This document shows, piece by piece, positions 20,657 to 30,023 of a DNA stretch of 64,000 nucleotides. Both the position numbers and the translations under genes were made by a program. The notes under the pieces were generated by a model. That model did not search any database. It saw only the letters and a list, made by a program, of their open reading frames with translations, and was not told where the DNA came from. How positions within the stretch are numbered: position 1 is the stretch's first letter; every line of letters starts with the position of its first letter. Origin of the DNA: Tritrichomonas musculus (lineage: Eukaryota; Parabasalia; Tritrichomonadida; Tritrichomonadidae); assembly GCA_039105265.1 (NCBI GenBank), contig JAPFFF010000002.1:4216001-4280000 (forward strand). The letters are read 5' to 3'.

Positions 20657-22294
20657 ATGAATGAAGAAAATAAATTTTCTAATCTCTTTCTTTCGATTAA
20701 ATTATTATTTGATGAAAGCAGTATAGATCAAAAAGAATATGCCAATATTTTCATCAATCAATGGCAACAATCAGATAATTCAATTCAAGATTGCTTTGAT
20801 TTAATATCGACAGTTCAAGATCCACATGTTCTTTTTATTGTCATTAAAACAATCCAATTTCATGTTCGCTTTTTATGGGAAAGAATTTGTAATAAACATA
20901 ACGAGCTCTTAGTTTCTTTACTAACTTTATTAAAAAAAACGTATATTTTACAGATTCATCAAGACTTTATACTTATTTGTATAAGTGATATTGCCAACCA
21001 AACTGGTATTTTAAATGATATGATACTAAACTCTATTCCTTCTCATTTAATTTTACGTTTCTTTGCTTTCTTTTTTGAAAATTGGCGTGAATCATTCATT
21101 ACTCATTTATTACAGCCAAATTTCATTTCAATTGGAATTGAAATGCTGACAAAATTTGAAATAGGAATTGATTGGTTTAGAATCATGAAAATTTTATCTT
21201 CTGAAATTAATGATTTTGAATTATTTGTATCGTTTTTCCCACAATTAATTGAAATTGAAATTTCGGATGAAAACCGAGAATTCTTCATTGAAATCGTGTC
21301 AAATTTTTGCTTTTTGAATTTTGACAGTATTGATAAATTTCAATTGTTCATTGAATTCTTTACAAATTGTTCCAGAAAAGTGACATCATTGAATCTTTGG
21401 ATAAGTTTTTTTGAAATTGAATCATCTTTTTTTGATGTTGATGAAAACGGTTTTTTGAAACATTTTGAATTGGCAATGAATGAATTTTTCAGAACTTGTT
21501 TGAATGAAATTGAAATGAATTCAAACGAATCAAACTTTTTGTGGATTGATATAATATCAATTCTTTTTTCTTTCTTCCAAAATCATAACTCAATGCATGT
21601 TATTAATTATGAAATGAATTTTTTGAATTTAATTCTATCGTTGTTGAATTTGTTAAGAATTCATGACGATGAAATTAAGTCAATTTTGTCAAATTTAAAT
21701 ACTTTGTTTGCATTTCAGCCTTTCATTCAGAACGTTCAAGCAAATTTATCATTTTATTTGATTGCTGTTTATAACTCAAATTATGTGCCATTTGAATTCA
21801 TTAGTCAAATTACGGAGAACTTATTCAATAATGAATCATTGAGAATGAATGATTTTTTGTTGCTTTCTTTCATTGAAAAAGTTTATTTTTTACTTGACAA
21901 AAATTTTTCAGATAAGTTTTTATTGGCAATTAATGAACTGTTTCAATCTTTGCCAAATAAATCATCGAAAGTTTTATACAGTATTGTTTCGAAAAAATAC
22001 ATGTCAATTCCAGGTCAATATTTTGAGGTATTTCATCGTTTTATTCAATTTGAATCACCATTTGTAATTCCTTCACTTTTGTTTTTATTAAAAAAGGAAG
22101 AAATGGATTTTTTCAATGAAATCCAATCAAAATTACAAGAAATAATGAGTCATTTAAGCATTTATGATTCTTTATTGTTTATTTTTTCAATGTTAAAAAA
22201 ATTTCCGAAAAGTGAACTTCCTTTTCTTTCAACATTTTTCAATGAGTTCTCAATTTATTTATTCAATTTATTACAGTATAGTAAAAAAATATGA
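20657..22294 (+). CDS. Importin-beta-family karyopherin, 5' part of a gene split by a MITE
   Basis: The open frame encodes 545 aa: 539 host residues, then a few codons read from an inserted MITE before a stop. The N terminus resembles importin-beta-type karyopherins. A helix with FINQWQQS is followed by a segment with VIKTIQFHVRFLWERI, like the N-terminal HEAT repeats of transportin-SR/importin-13 relatives, and helical HEAT-like repeats continue to the end. Such proteins carry cargo through nuclear pores by binding Ran. The coding sequence is cut at 22273 by a 285-bp TA-flanked element and resumes in frame at 22561. As it stands the product would lack about 226 C-terminal residues. The exact subfamily is uncertain. 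Confidence 0.6.
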   Translation: MNEENKFSNLFLSIKLLFDESSIDQKEYANIFINQWQQSDNSIQDCFDLISTVQDPHVLFIVIKTIQFHVRFLWERICNKHNELLVSLLTLLKKTYILQIHQDFILICISDIANQTGILNDMILNSIPSHLILRFFAFFFENWRESFITHLLQPNFISIGIEMLTKFEIGIDWFRIMKILSSEINDFELFVSFFPQLIEIEISDENREFFIEIVSNFCFLNFDSIDKFQLFIEFFTNCSRKVTSLNLWISFFEIESSFFDVDENGFLKHFELAMNEFFRTCLNEIEMNSNESNFLWIDIISILFSFFQNHNSMHVINYEMNFLNLILSLLNLLRIHDDEIKSILSNLNTLFAFQPFIQNVQANLSFYLIAVYNSNYVPFEFISQITENLFNNESLRMNDFLLLSFIEKVYFLLDKNFSDKFLLAINELFQSLPNKSSKVLYSIVSKKYMSIPGQYFEVFHRFIQFESPFVIPSLLFLLKKEEMDFFNEIQSKLQEIMSHLSIYDSLLFIFSMLKKFPKSELPFLSTFFNEFSIYLFNLLQYSKKI

Positions 22295-22558
22295 AATCGT
22301 CAAAAAATACTAAAAAAGTTGGAAAATACACTTTTTCAAAGAAATAAGGCCAAATTTGCTTGGCTAATTCTTTTTATCGTCATTTGAAAAAATGGATTTT
22401 CGAACTTTTTCGTAAAATTCAAAAAGCTGGAAAAGCTACTTTTTCAAATGACGATAAAACAATATTTACTCAAAAAAATTGAGTGTTTATTATGAAAAAG
22501 CTTGTTTTCCAACTTTTTGAATAATATTTTTACGTTTTCATATTTTTTTACTATACTG
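22274..22558. mobile_element. 285-bp mariner/Tc1-type MITE
   Basis: Begins CAGTATAGTA and ends with its inverse TACTATACTG. The outer 23 bp match perfectly as inverted repeats, and similarity continues to about 65 bp. A second inverted pair inside (CGTCATTTGAAAAA at 22378-22391 and its complement near 22440-22453) would let the whole strand fold into a long hairpin. It is flanked by TA on both sides (22272-22273 and 22559-22560), the target duplication of Tc1/mariner elements, whose ends commonly start CAGT. There is no transposase inside, so it is non-autonomous. Confidence 0.88.
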
Positions 22559-22560
22559 TA

Positions 22561-23241
22561 GCACCAATTTCGTTGAATTTGGATGATATCTTTATTAACA
22601 ATAAAATTATAGAAATATTTTCCATTTTGATAAAAAATAAATATTTATCTGAATTTGACCTTTTCATTCAATGGATTGACCACTTGTTAACTATTGAAGG
22701 TCGTGTGACCGAATATCACATTGATTTCATATCAAATTTCAATATTTTTTCATTTCATAATTTAAAGCAATTTCTCGATCAATTCTTGATCTCTGCTCAT
22801 GAATCCACAAATGTAAGTGAATCAGAATTGTTTAAATCTATAATTGAACTAATGATGAAAAAATCTTTTGAATGTCCAATTGAAATGTGGACAATTTTTT
22901 CCATTCAATTTGTTTTTGATGCACTTGCAATGAAAAGTGACACTGTATTAGAAAATGCTCGTTTAATTGTATCTAATAATGTAAAAGAAATTAATTCTGC
23001 TTCATTTTTTATTAGTATGTTAATATCTCACCTTTTTTCTGATGAAAATAAACTTTCAGTTGTCCTGCTTTTGTCATCAATTTCAAGGAAAATGAATTCT
23101 GACATATATAAACGTCTTCTGTCAAATTCTTTTCCTTTCAATACAGAAATTTTAAATCAATTCATTTCTCTATTGATGAATCCAGTTAGCATCCCTCGGC
23201 TTCTATCAATCTCACAACAGATTGTTCAAGTGTATTCATAG
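22561..23241 (+). pseudogene. Importin-beta-family karyopherin, 3' part downstream of the MITE
   Basis: Continues the interrupted karyopherin gene. Skipping the MITE and one TA copy (22274-22560) rejoins the upstream frame exactly: the Leu codon at 22271-22273 is followed by Ala-Pro-Ile-Ser at 22561-22572 and then a 222-residue helical stretch to the TAG at 23239-23241. The joined host protein would be about 765 aa, somewhat short for the family. The 3' part has no ATG or initiator of its own, so it is probably not translated unless the element is absent in other alleles. A run of A follows about 14 bases after the stop. Confidence 0.65.
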
Positions 23242-24205
23242 CATTGATTCCAGGAAAAAAAAAAAAAAAAACTTGCTTCATTTCACTGTAGTATATTAAT
23301 GATAATAGAGTTGATTTTATATGTAAAAAAAAAATTGTATAAATTCTGGTTTGTAATTCATTTTAAACTGTTGATTGAAAATTGAATCTTTTTTTTTTTT
23401 TTCTTTGATTGAAAAGCTCTATGTATTTGACAATAAATTATATGATGAGGGCAACTTAAGCATTGATGTCTCGTGTTGTGTTGATGTAAACATTTCTTTG
23501 CTTCATTAAGAAAAAAATTAATAAAAATCTTTTAATTTCATATTAATGTGTATAATGATAGAAACATCTTTGTGATCGCATTTTGATATCAACACTTCAA
23601 TTATAAGCAGTCAATAATATAATGATGAAACTTTTTATCAATTTTTGAGAATCATCCTCTTCAATTATAAACAGTCAGTAAAGTATAGTGAAAAAGTTCT
23701 TTACGACAGAAAAAAGTCCTTTATGATGAAGTCATTCATTCAAATTACCATAAAATTGAGAAAATATAATAAATATAAACGATTAAAAAAGGTATTTATA
23801 TTTGACCTTTTTTCAAACTTTTTGTGAATTTTCACTTCACCGTAAAGAGCTTTTCAATGATACTTTAATTTAATTTAATTAAAAGCTTCTTTGTGATCAC
23901 ATTTTATCTATTTGTAAAAAATTGGTTCATAATAAAAAAAAAAAAAAAAAATTGGATACGAAGTATCATTACATTCAATATCATTGATGATTTATGTAAT
24001 TCAACTGTTAACTGCATCATTCACTTTGGGCTTTCCTTTAGTTTACTTGAATATTTATGAATATTTCATATTCAATATGAGATATTGTTTTTTGAATAAG
24101 TAAATGTTGATTTGTTTCATAAATTGATTGCGTAATACATCTAGAAATGTTTTTAAATTGCATTCATCACTTTTTGAATATTGTAAATTATTCAAAAAAT
24201 AAAAT
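23242..24205. other. Intergenic DNA with short diverged repeats
   Basis: No gene seen. TTCAATTATAA(A/G)CAGTCA occurs near 23597 and again near 23660. TTTGTGATC(A/G)CATTTT occurs near 23571 and near 23890. Both pairs are diverged direct repeats. TCACT at 24167-24171 could be the initiator of the next gene. Confidence 0.45.
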
Positions 24206-24454
24206 ATGAATCAAAATAATGATTTACTTTCAAATATAGATAAATTGCATACTACAGAACTAGGTATTGGACGGATTAAAAAAAATCTTTCTTTAAACAC
24301 CAATGATGTTGTTGAATGGTGCAAAACAAAGATTCAATCAACGGATGCTAAAATTACTAGAAACGGGAAAAATTGGTATGTGGATATAGATGATTCCATA
24401 TTAACGGTAAATGCGCATAGCTATACTATTATAACAGCGCACAAGAAAAAATAA
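24206..24454 (+). CDS. DUF3781-like small protein, bacterial type
   Basis: Complete 82-aa protein from ATG 24206. From memory of the family, IDKLHTTELGIGRIKKNLSL, DVVEWCKTKI, a KNWYVDIDD segment and SYTIITAHKK at the end follow the DUF3781 pattern closely across the full length. This family is known mainly from gut bacteria such as Firmicutes, and its function is unknown. High similarity to a bacterial family in an AT-rich protist contig suggests lateral transfer. Trichomonads live with such bacteria and carry many transferred genes. The gene stands alone between eukaryotic genes, with its own possible initiator upstream. Bacterial contamination is unlikely because the flanks are host-like. 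Confidence 0.75.
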   Translation: MNQNNDLLSNIDKLHTTELGIGRIKKNLSLNTNDVVEWCKTKIQSTDAKITRNGKNWYVDIDDSILTVNAHSYTIITAHKKK

Positions 24455-24540
24455 TTAATAAAAAGAACCTGTTTTTTTGAAATATAATATTGTAACCATT
24501 TTCTTTTTAAAAATTTCGGTTAAGAGGAAAATCGTTATTT

Positions 24541-26400
24541 ATGAGTGGGACTGTTGTACGGGGCTTAAGAGGAATTTTATCAGCTTGTTGTGTAGCGCAA
24601 AGTCCTATTCCTTTTATGTGCAGTTCAAAGAAATTCCAAGAAGGCGATAAAACAATTATATTAAAAATTATAGATGGTATTGGTCAAAAACAAGTGAAAC
24701 AAAATAAAAAGAAAAAAAATGATGACAATAAAAATGAAAGCGCAAACGATATTAATGATCAAAATGAAGAAGAAGATCAAATTAAAGAAGAAACAGACGA
24801 TGATCATCAGGATCAAAATCAAAACGAAAATGAGAAAGAAAGTGGAGGTGAGAAAGATGATACTCAAGGAGTGTTAGAAAATAAAATAGCAGATATGGCA
24901 ATTTTAACTGGATCAGTTGATAAAGAAAAAAATTCTAACGAAAATGAGCAAGAAGAAGCTAAAGCAGATGAGCAAACTAAATCAGATGAACAAGGCAAAA
25001 CGGATGAGCAAGTTAAAACAGAAGAAGATGAGTCAATTAAAAGAAATGAGGAAGAAGAAAACAACGAAGAAGAAGAAGAAAAGGAGCCTGATTTTGATTA
25101 TACTTTTGATATTAATGATAGGACTGTAGAAGGTGAAGAAGATACAGAGTTTAAAGAGGATATTATGACAATATGTGAGCATATTAGAAACAGTGTTTCT
25201 ATTCTCTTTGACGCGCAAGTTGTTACATTTCAAGCATCTTTTGGTGCAAAAAGTGAAGGGCATGAAATATGGCTTCTCAATGGAGATGTTTCAACAGCAC
25301 CAAATGGTTTTTCTCAAAATCTTTTCAGAAGCGTTCCAGGTGGGGAAATTGATTTTATTGATTTCCTAATTGATCAACTTAGTGAAGATGATAAATCAAG
25401 GAATTCAAACAAGAAATGTAATAAACCACAGAAAACAGCTAATCAGCAAAACTCAAGACCTACATCAAAATTATCAACTAGGTCAAGTGAAAGTCAAAGC
25501 GAAGCAAATAACAAAAATAGGAAAAAGAGGAGAGCGGCAACATCGCTTTCGCAAACTCATGATAATGGTAATAACGAATTTTCAACAAAATGTGCTGAAT
25601 ACGATCACCGTCTAGCAACAAAAGATTGGCATTATTGTTATAGTGGTTTTCCAGATTGTTTGAGTGCTCATTATAGAGTTCCTCGAATATTTGTTATATT
25701 ATATCGAGCACATCAAGCTTTTCCAAAAGTAAATGAAGCTCGTCTACATAGAATGATTGAACAAAGACTTGAAGCAATAGATGAAAATGCTTCAAAAATG
25801 ATGGTTAATGTTTGTATACAATGTGTTCATCTATATACAGCTGAAGAAAAAACTTATCAAGGTCAAAAATTGACCAATAATATGCCAAAAGATGTTCCTT
25901 CTCATCCTTTTGCTTCACTAGTGCCAGCTGAGCTTTCTATTAAAGGACTTCGAGATGTTGGCTCTACTCCTGATATGTACAGACCTTTTTGCTACAAAAT
26001 TAATTGTCGAGATTCGCCATATCGTGATCCAGCGTTAAAGGCCAAAAAGCCTCCTGATCCGCCAGATAGAGTACTTATACAGCAAATACCTAAATCAGAA
26101 AAATGGGTGAAAAGATTAACAAATCCATATCGTGCACATTCTGTAAAAGTTGTTAATAATGAAGCCAAAACAACTTCAAGAAATTCTGTTCATGATAGCC
26201 AAAATGATGGTGATGAAGAAGAAGTTAAATTGCCTCCAATTTCACCAACTAGAAAATCTTACTCAGAAAGGTTAGCCCCTGTTTCTTATTCTAATAAGCC
26301 TTTCTCTTACTCATTTTTAGAAAAAGTAAAGAAAAAGAATGAGATGTTAAGGAAAAGATCTCAAAGATTAAATAACAAATGGAAGAATGAATATGAATAA
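24541..26400 (+). CDS. Hypothetical protein with long acidic low-complexity region
   Basis: Protein of 619 aa with no domain I recognise. Residues 1-50 are hydrophobic-to-basic and include Cys-Cys. About 55-215 is a Glu/Asp/Lys/Asn/Gln-rich disordered stretch. About 225-285 looks folded (CEHIRNSVSILFDAQVVTFQ and following). A second basic disordered stretch lies at about 290-350. About 360-500 is again folded, with several Cys, Trp and His (DWHYCYSGFPDCLSAHYRVP). The tail is basic, with short Lys/Arg-rich helices. It starts only 86 bases after the DUF3781 stop on the same strand but need not be co-transcribed. It is probably a genuine gene because the two folded blocks keep complex composition. 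Confidence 0.6.
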   Translation: MSGTVVRGLRGILSACCVAQSPIPFMCSSKKFQEGDKTIILKIIDGIGQKQVKQNKKKKNDDNKNESANDINDQNEEEDQIKEETDDDHQDQNQNENEKESGGEKDDTQGVLENKIADMAILTGSVDKEKNSNENEQEEAKADEQTKSDEQGKTDEQVKTEEDESIKRNEEEENNEEEEEKEPDFDYTFDINDRTVEGEEDTEFKEDIMTICEHIRNSVSILFDAQVVTFQASFGAKSEGHEIWLLNGDVSTAPNGFSQNLFRSVPGGEIDFIDFLIDQLSEDDKSRNSNKKCNKPQKTANQQNSRPTSKLSTRSSESQSEANNKNRKKRRAATSLSQTHDNGNNEFSTKCAEYDHRLATKDWHYCYSGFPDCLSAHYRVPRIFVILYRAHQAFPKVNEARLHRMIEQRLEAIDENASKMMVNVCIQCVHLYTAEEKTYQGQKLTNNMPKDVPSHPFASLVPAELSIKGLRDVGSTPDMYRPFCYKINCRDSPYRDPALKAKKPPDPPDRVLIQQIPKSEKWVKRLTNPYRAHSVKVVNNEAKTTSRNSVHDSQNDGDEEEVKLPPISPTRKSYSERLAPVSYSNKPFSYSFLEKVKKKNEMLRKRSQRLNNKWKNEYE

Positions 26401-26680
26401 TATAAAATCTAATGTTTTTATTTACGATTATTTAAAAAAAAATAAATAACACTGTTTTTTATAAATCTTTTGATGATTGTTTTTTTGTTATTAGTAGATC
26501 ATTCTCTTTTTTTTTTTTTTTTTTTATAAAAAAATATTAATTAGTATTTCTAATAAAATTCATTAAATCCTAAAAATATAAAAAAAATCTGAAAAGCTAA
26601 GATCGATGGTAAAGCGTTAATAAAAAAAAAATATATATATAATATTTATAAATAATATTTTAAATAGTACAACATTAATT

Positions 26681-29629
26681 CTAAAACCCGGGTTTTGTAG
26701 TCGGTCTTTTAATTATTCTGAAATGCTTTTGATCATTCAATGTGATTTCTTGTGTTTGTCCATTTTCTATTTTAATAATTCTACCTCTGTTTGAATCTAG
26801 ATTGTTAGACTTTTCTGTAATTTTGAATGCATCTTTGTCATTTGGAGAAATCTTTCTAATTAAAATTAAGAAATCTGAAATGATTTTTGTATAATGGTAA
26901 GCTTGGTCGATTGTATTCTTTAATTTTGTAATAAAGTCTAGGAACATTCCAGGTGCTTGTTCCTGTCCGACGCTTTCTTGTATAGCATTTAAGAACATTT
27001 GAGTGAAAAGATTGTTATTAATTAAATTAAACTTTGAAGCTTGACTCATTAGCATTTTAATAAATTGAACAAATTTTTGAATTGCATCTTTATGCATTGT
27101 ATCTGTTAGTGAACGAAAAACAGCTGTTAAAATTGAAGGAATAATGTTTTTCTGAATAGCATCGGCGAACTTTTCAGCATTTGTTAATCTATATATTAAT
27201 TTTGAAATGCAATCGATAGCATTAATGTTATCATCGCGATTATAACTTTGAATTGCTTCGATTGAAAGTGGAACAAACCAAGGAAAATCGAAAATTTCAA
27301 AATGAAATTCTGATAACATTAGCATTATAGATGCCATACCAGGGAGTTTAAATGGCATATCAGCCATGTCGTTCTGAAAAGCAGGAACAATGAACATGTT
27401 GATTATATCAGGGAGTTTGATATTTAATTCATTATGTTGGGAACGAACAACTGCTATAAATTTATAAAATGAATCATCAATTTGACGATGGTTTTGTATG
27501 TTCGCTTGGGCTCTTTCAACCATCCAGGAAAGAATCAAGAAAATTCTTTCTTCGTTGTATGCTTCCTTTGAAATTGCAGCAGAATCTGTATCAAGAACTC
27601 CTTCAAGAATTGGTTGTGGGGCTGTTACATCATGAATAATTTGATTTGTTAACTCAAGAAGTTTTGGCCATAAAAATTCCATGAAAAATGGACTAAAGTC
27701 TTCTGATGAATAACATGCTTCTTTAATACATTCAAAAATTTTGTCAAGTTCGAATAATGCTTCCATTGCTTGTAATAATGGAGTTGTCATCTTTTGGTAC
27801 ATGTTTGTTGCCTGTTCTTTTGTACTCATGCGGCAAACAAGTGATGATGCTATTTTATACATTCGAACAGCATCATCAAATGGAAGCCTTTTGAGATATA
27901 TTTCGCAATAATCGCAAATATCTGAAATGTATTGTTCATTCATGAAGCCAGCTCGATTTCTCCTTGATGCATAGTATAATGCATTTGTAGCTGCGGTTGA
28001 TATTGGTGGATCTTCTTCATTAACACATTTGGTAGCAAATTTAATGAAATTTGTAAATGCCTGCGGGCCATTATCGAATGATAGAGTATGTGAAAAGCAA
28101 AAAAGAAGAGCAACATAAAATTGTGGAGATGCATCATTTGATTGTGCCGAATTGTAAAGCTCATTTAATTCAGAGCTTAAAAGTGATACGTCAAATTGAT
28201 TTCGACAGCAAAATTCAAGATTTCCAATTGCATAACATAATGATTCAGATGGAGATTGTTCTTTCAAAAAGTTAACTGTTCCCTCTGGATCAATAAGTGC
28301 AAGTGATGACCATGCGTTACGTGATCTATTTGTGCAAAAAACAGACGTTTGTGGTATTGGACCTTCTGCTGTTCCCTTAGTATTTTGGCCAACTCCTAGT
28401 TCATTTCCATTGTTGTCTTCCAGGCTATCAAGAGGAACGCATTCATAGATGGCTTGGCGAATTTCTGGAATCAAACCTTTCAAAAAATCGTAAGTTGGTT
28501 TGAAAGGTCTATTCATCTTTTGTTCACCTAGCATGTTATAGAAAACTGTTATCCAAAATGTCCAGTATTCTTCAGTTAACAATTCAGGATTCCTGACTGA
28601 TATAATGATTTTGATGATGTTGAGTAGAGAATTACTTAAATCTTCCGGTGAAACTTGAGCTTCGTTCATTCTGGCTCTAATCATTTCAATTTTGGGTGTG
28701 ACATTCGAAAGGTCATAAACAGTGAGTAAAATTGTTAAATAGTGAGCCAAAATACGCAATAAAAAGTTTAAAACTTCTGAATCTGACGTTGCATGTTTTC
28801 CATTTGGAAATTTTGATTGAGGATTGCACAATGAAGTAATTATAAGGGGAGCTAATGTAACAAATGCAGTAGAATCTAGTCGAGTTGAAAATAGAGTTGT
28901 TAAGCATTCGAGAGACTCTTTCTTAGTTGATTCATTGTAAATAAATTGGAAGCATACTTTATGAAAAGAATCAATCATTGGCATTACTTGATCAAAAGAA
29001 GCCCATAATAGAAATCCATTAAATATTTTGAGTCCATCTGGTACTAGATACTCGTTTGAAAAGCAAGCATTAATGTGTGAAGATAATACAGGGCCACTGT
29101 CAAGAAATAAATTACGTAAATATTGCACTCTGCTTGGTGTAATAAATTGGCATTTATCCACTGAATATATTAATTGGCCAATCAAATGGTAATAGTGAAA
29201 CTGTTTTATTGCATCCTCCATACCAGATAAATCGCTCAATATTATATTAGAAAGATCAGGCCATTCTTGAGGAAATTCAAATAGTGCAACTATTACAATT
29301 ATATCGATAATCATATTCAACAAAAGATTATCATTTGGTAAAGTGCATGAATTAAAAAAATCAAAAAATTGAGTTCGGAGATTTACTCTAATATCGCTTT
29401 GGATTTTCCCCCAAAATATAGGAATTTGTGTTTTAATTAAAGATGCGGCATAAATTTTGTGAATATCCGTTAAATTATTGTCAGATAAAATTTGCATTGC
29501 TAATACAATACCATTTTCTGAATGAGTCCATTGTTCTAAATAAACTAAGGCATTTTGCATTGATTGTTGATCCTGGTGTTGTTGTGTTGCATTTATCGCA
29601 GAAATAACTAAATCAAAAGTAAAATCCAT
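26681..29629 (-). CDS. Exportin-like karyopherin (importin-beta superfamily)
   Basis: Protein of 982 aa, all helical HEAT-like repeats. The N terminus fits the importin-beta N-terminal domain: ALVYLEQWT, then an IYAASLIKTQIPIFW helix. An Xpo1-type helix containing FPQEWPDL follows near residue 118-125, typical of CRM1/exportin-5-like proteins. The length is usual for an export receptor. It should shuttle cargo through the nuclear pore with Ran-GTP. I cannot tell which exportin it is, and the CRM1 cargo-groove signature was not recognised. The ATG at 29629 is clear; the gene converges on the acidic hypothetical gene across a 280-base AT-rich gap. Confidence 0.7.
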   Translation of the reverse strand: MDFTFDLVISAINATQQHQDQQSMQNALVYLEQWTHSENGIVLAMQILSDNNLTDIHKIYAASLIKTQIPIFWGKIQSDIRVNLRTQFFDFFNSCTLPNDNLLLNMIIDIIVIVALFEFPQEWPDLSNIILSDLSGMEDAIKQFHYYHLIGQLIYSVDKCQFITPSRVQYLRNLFLDSGPVLSSHINACFSNEYLVPDGLKIFNGFLLWASFDQVMPMIDSFHKVCFQFIYNESTKKESLECLTTLFSTRLDSTAFVTLAPLIITSLCNPQSKFPNGKHATSDSEVLNFLLRILAHYLTILLTVYDLSNVTPKIEMIRARMNEAQVSPEDLSNSLLNIIKIIISVRNPELLTEEYWTFWITVFYNMLGEQKMNRPFKPTYDFLKGLIPEIRQAIYECVPLDSLEDNNGNELGVGQNTKGTAEGPIPQTSVFCTNRSRNAWSSLALIDPEGTVNFLKEQSPSESLCYAIGNLEFCCRNQFDVSLLSSELNELYNSAQSNDASPQFYVALLFCFSHTLSFDNGPQAFTNFIKFATKCVNEEDPPISTAATNALYYASRRNRAGFMNEQYISDICDYCEIYLKRLPFDDAVRMYKIASSLVCRMSTKEQATNMYQKMTTPLLQAMEALFELDKIFECIKEACYSSEDFSPFFMEFLWPKLLELTNQIIHDVTAPQPILEGVLDTDSAAISKEAYNEERIFLILSWMVERAQANIQNHRQIDDSFYKFIAVVRSQHNELNIKLPDIINMFIVPAFQNDMADMPFKLPGMASIMLMLSEFHFEIFDFPWFVPLSIEAIQSYNRDDNINAIDCISKLIYRLTNAEKFADAIQKNIIPSILTAVFRSLTDTMHKDAIQKFVQFIKMLMSQASKFNLINNNLFTQMFLNAIQESVGQEQAPGMFLDFITKLKNTIDQAYHYTKIISDFLILIRKISPNDKDAFKITEKSNNLDSNRGRIIKIENGQTQEITLNDQKHFRIIKRPTTKPGF

Positions 29630-30023
29630 TTTATTAGTTTTTTAGTCAAGAAAATTTTTAGAAACTTTCCCATATTTCTCCTTGAAAAGTATCCCAAATA
29701 AGTAAAGTTGTGTTTTTTATATTTTTTTATTGAATATGATAAAACAAATATGCAATTTTTCATTGGATCCAACATTCTTAATTAAAATCTTGATATCAAG
29801 TTCTAAGGAAAATTATCCTATCATTTAAAAATATAATAAATATGTATTTTTCTTAATGTTGATGTGGATATATAAATCATGATATGCCATGATAATAAAA
29901 AAAAAAAAAATACATTTATAATATCAGGCAAGGTTATTCAATCTAAAATAATAAAAATAAAGAGATTCGATTCAGCTTTTATATATGAAACATTAAAAAG
30001 AAAGAAAGTTTTTTTTTTTTTTT
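29630..30023. other. AT-rich intergenic DNA
   Basis: Gap upstream of the karyopherin and downstream of the ABC transporter. It holds A/T homopolymers, including 17 T at 30009-30025 that run into the transporter stop codon. No gene seen. Confidence 0.45.

Noticed and set aside
22274-22560. Could the insert in the karyopherin gene be an intron?
   Set aside because: It starts CAGTATAG, lacks trichomonad donor and CTAAC-type acceptor signals, and has TA-flanked inverted repeats, so a MITE explains it better.
23645-23827. Open plus-strand stretch of 60 codons
   Set aside because: Lys/Tyr-rich low complexity in repeat-containing intergenic DNA; no support.
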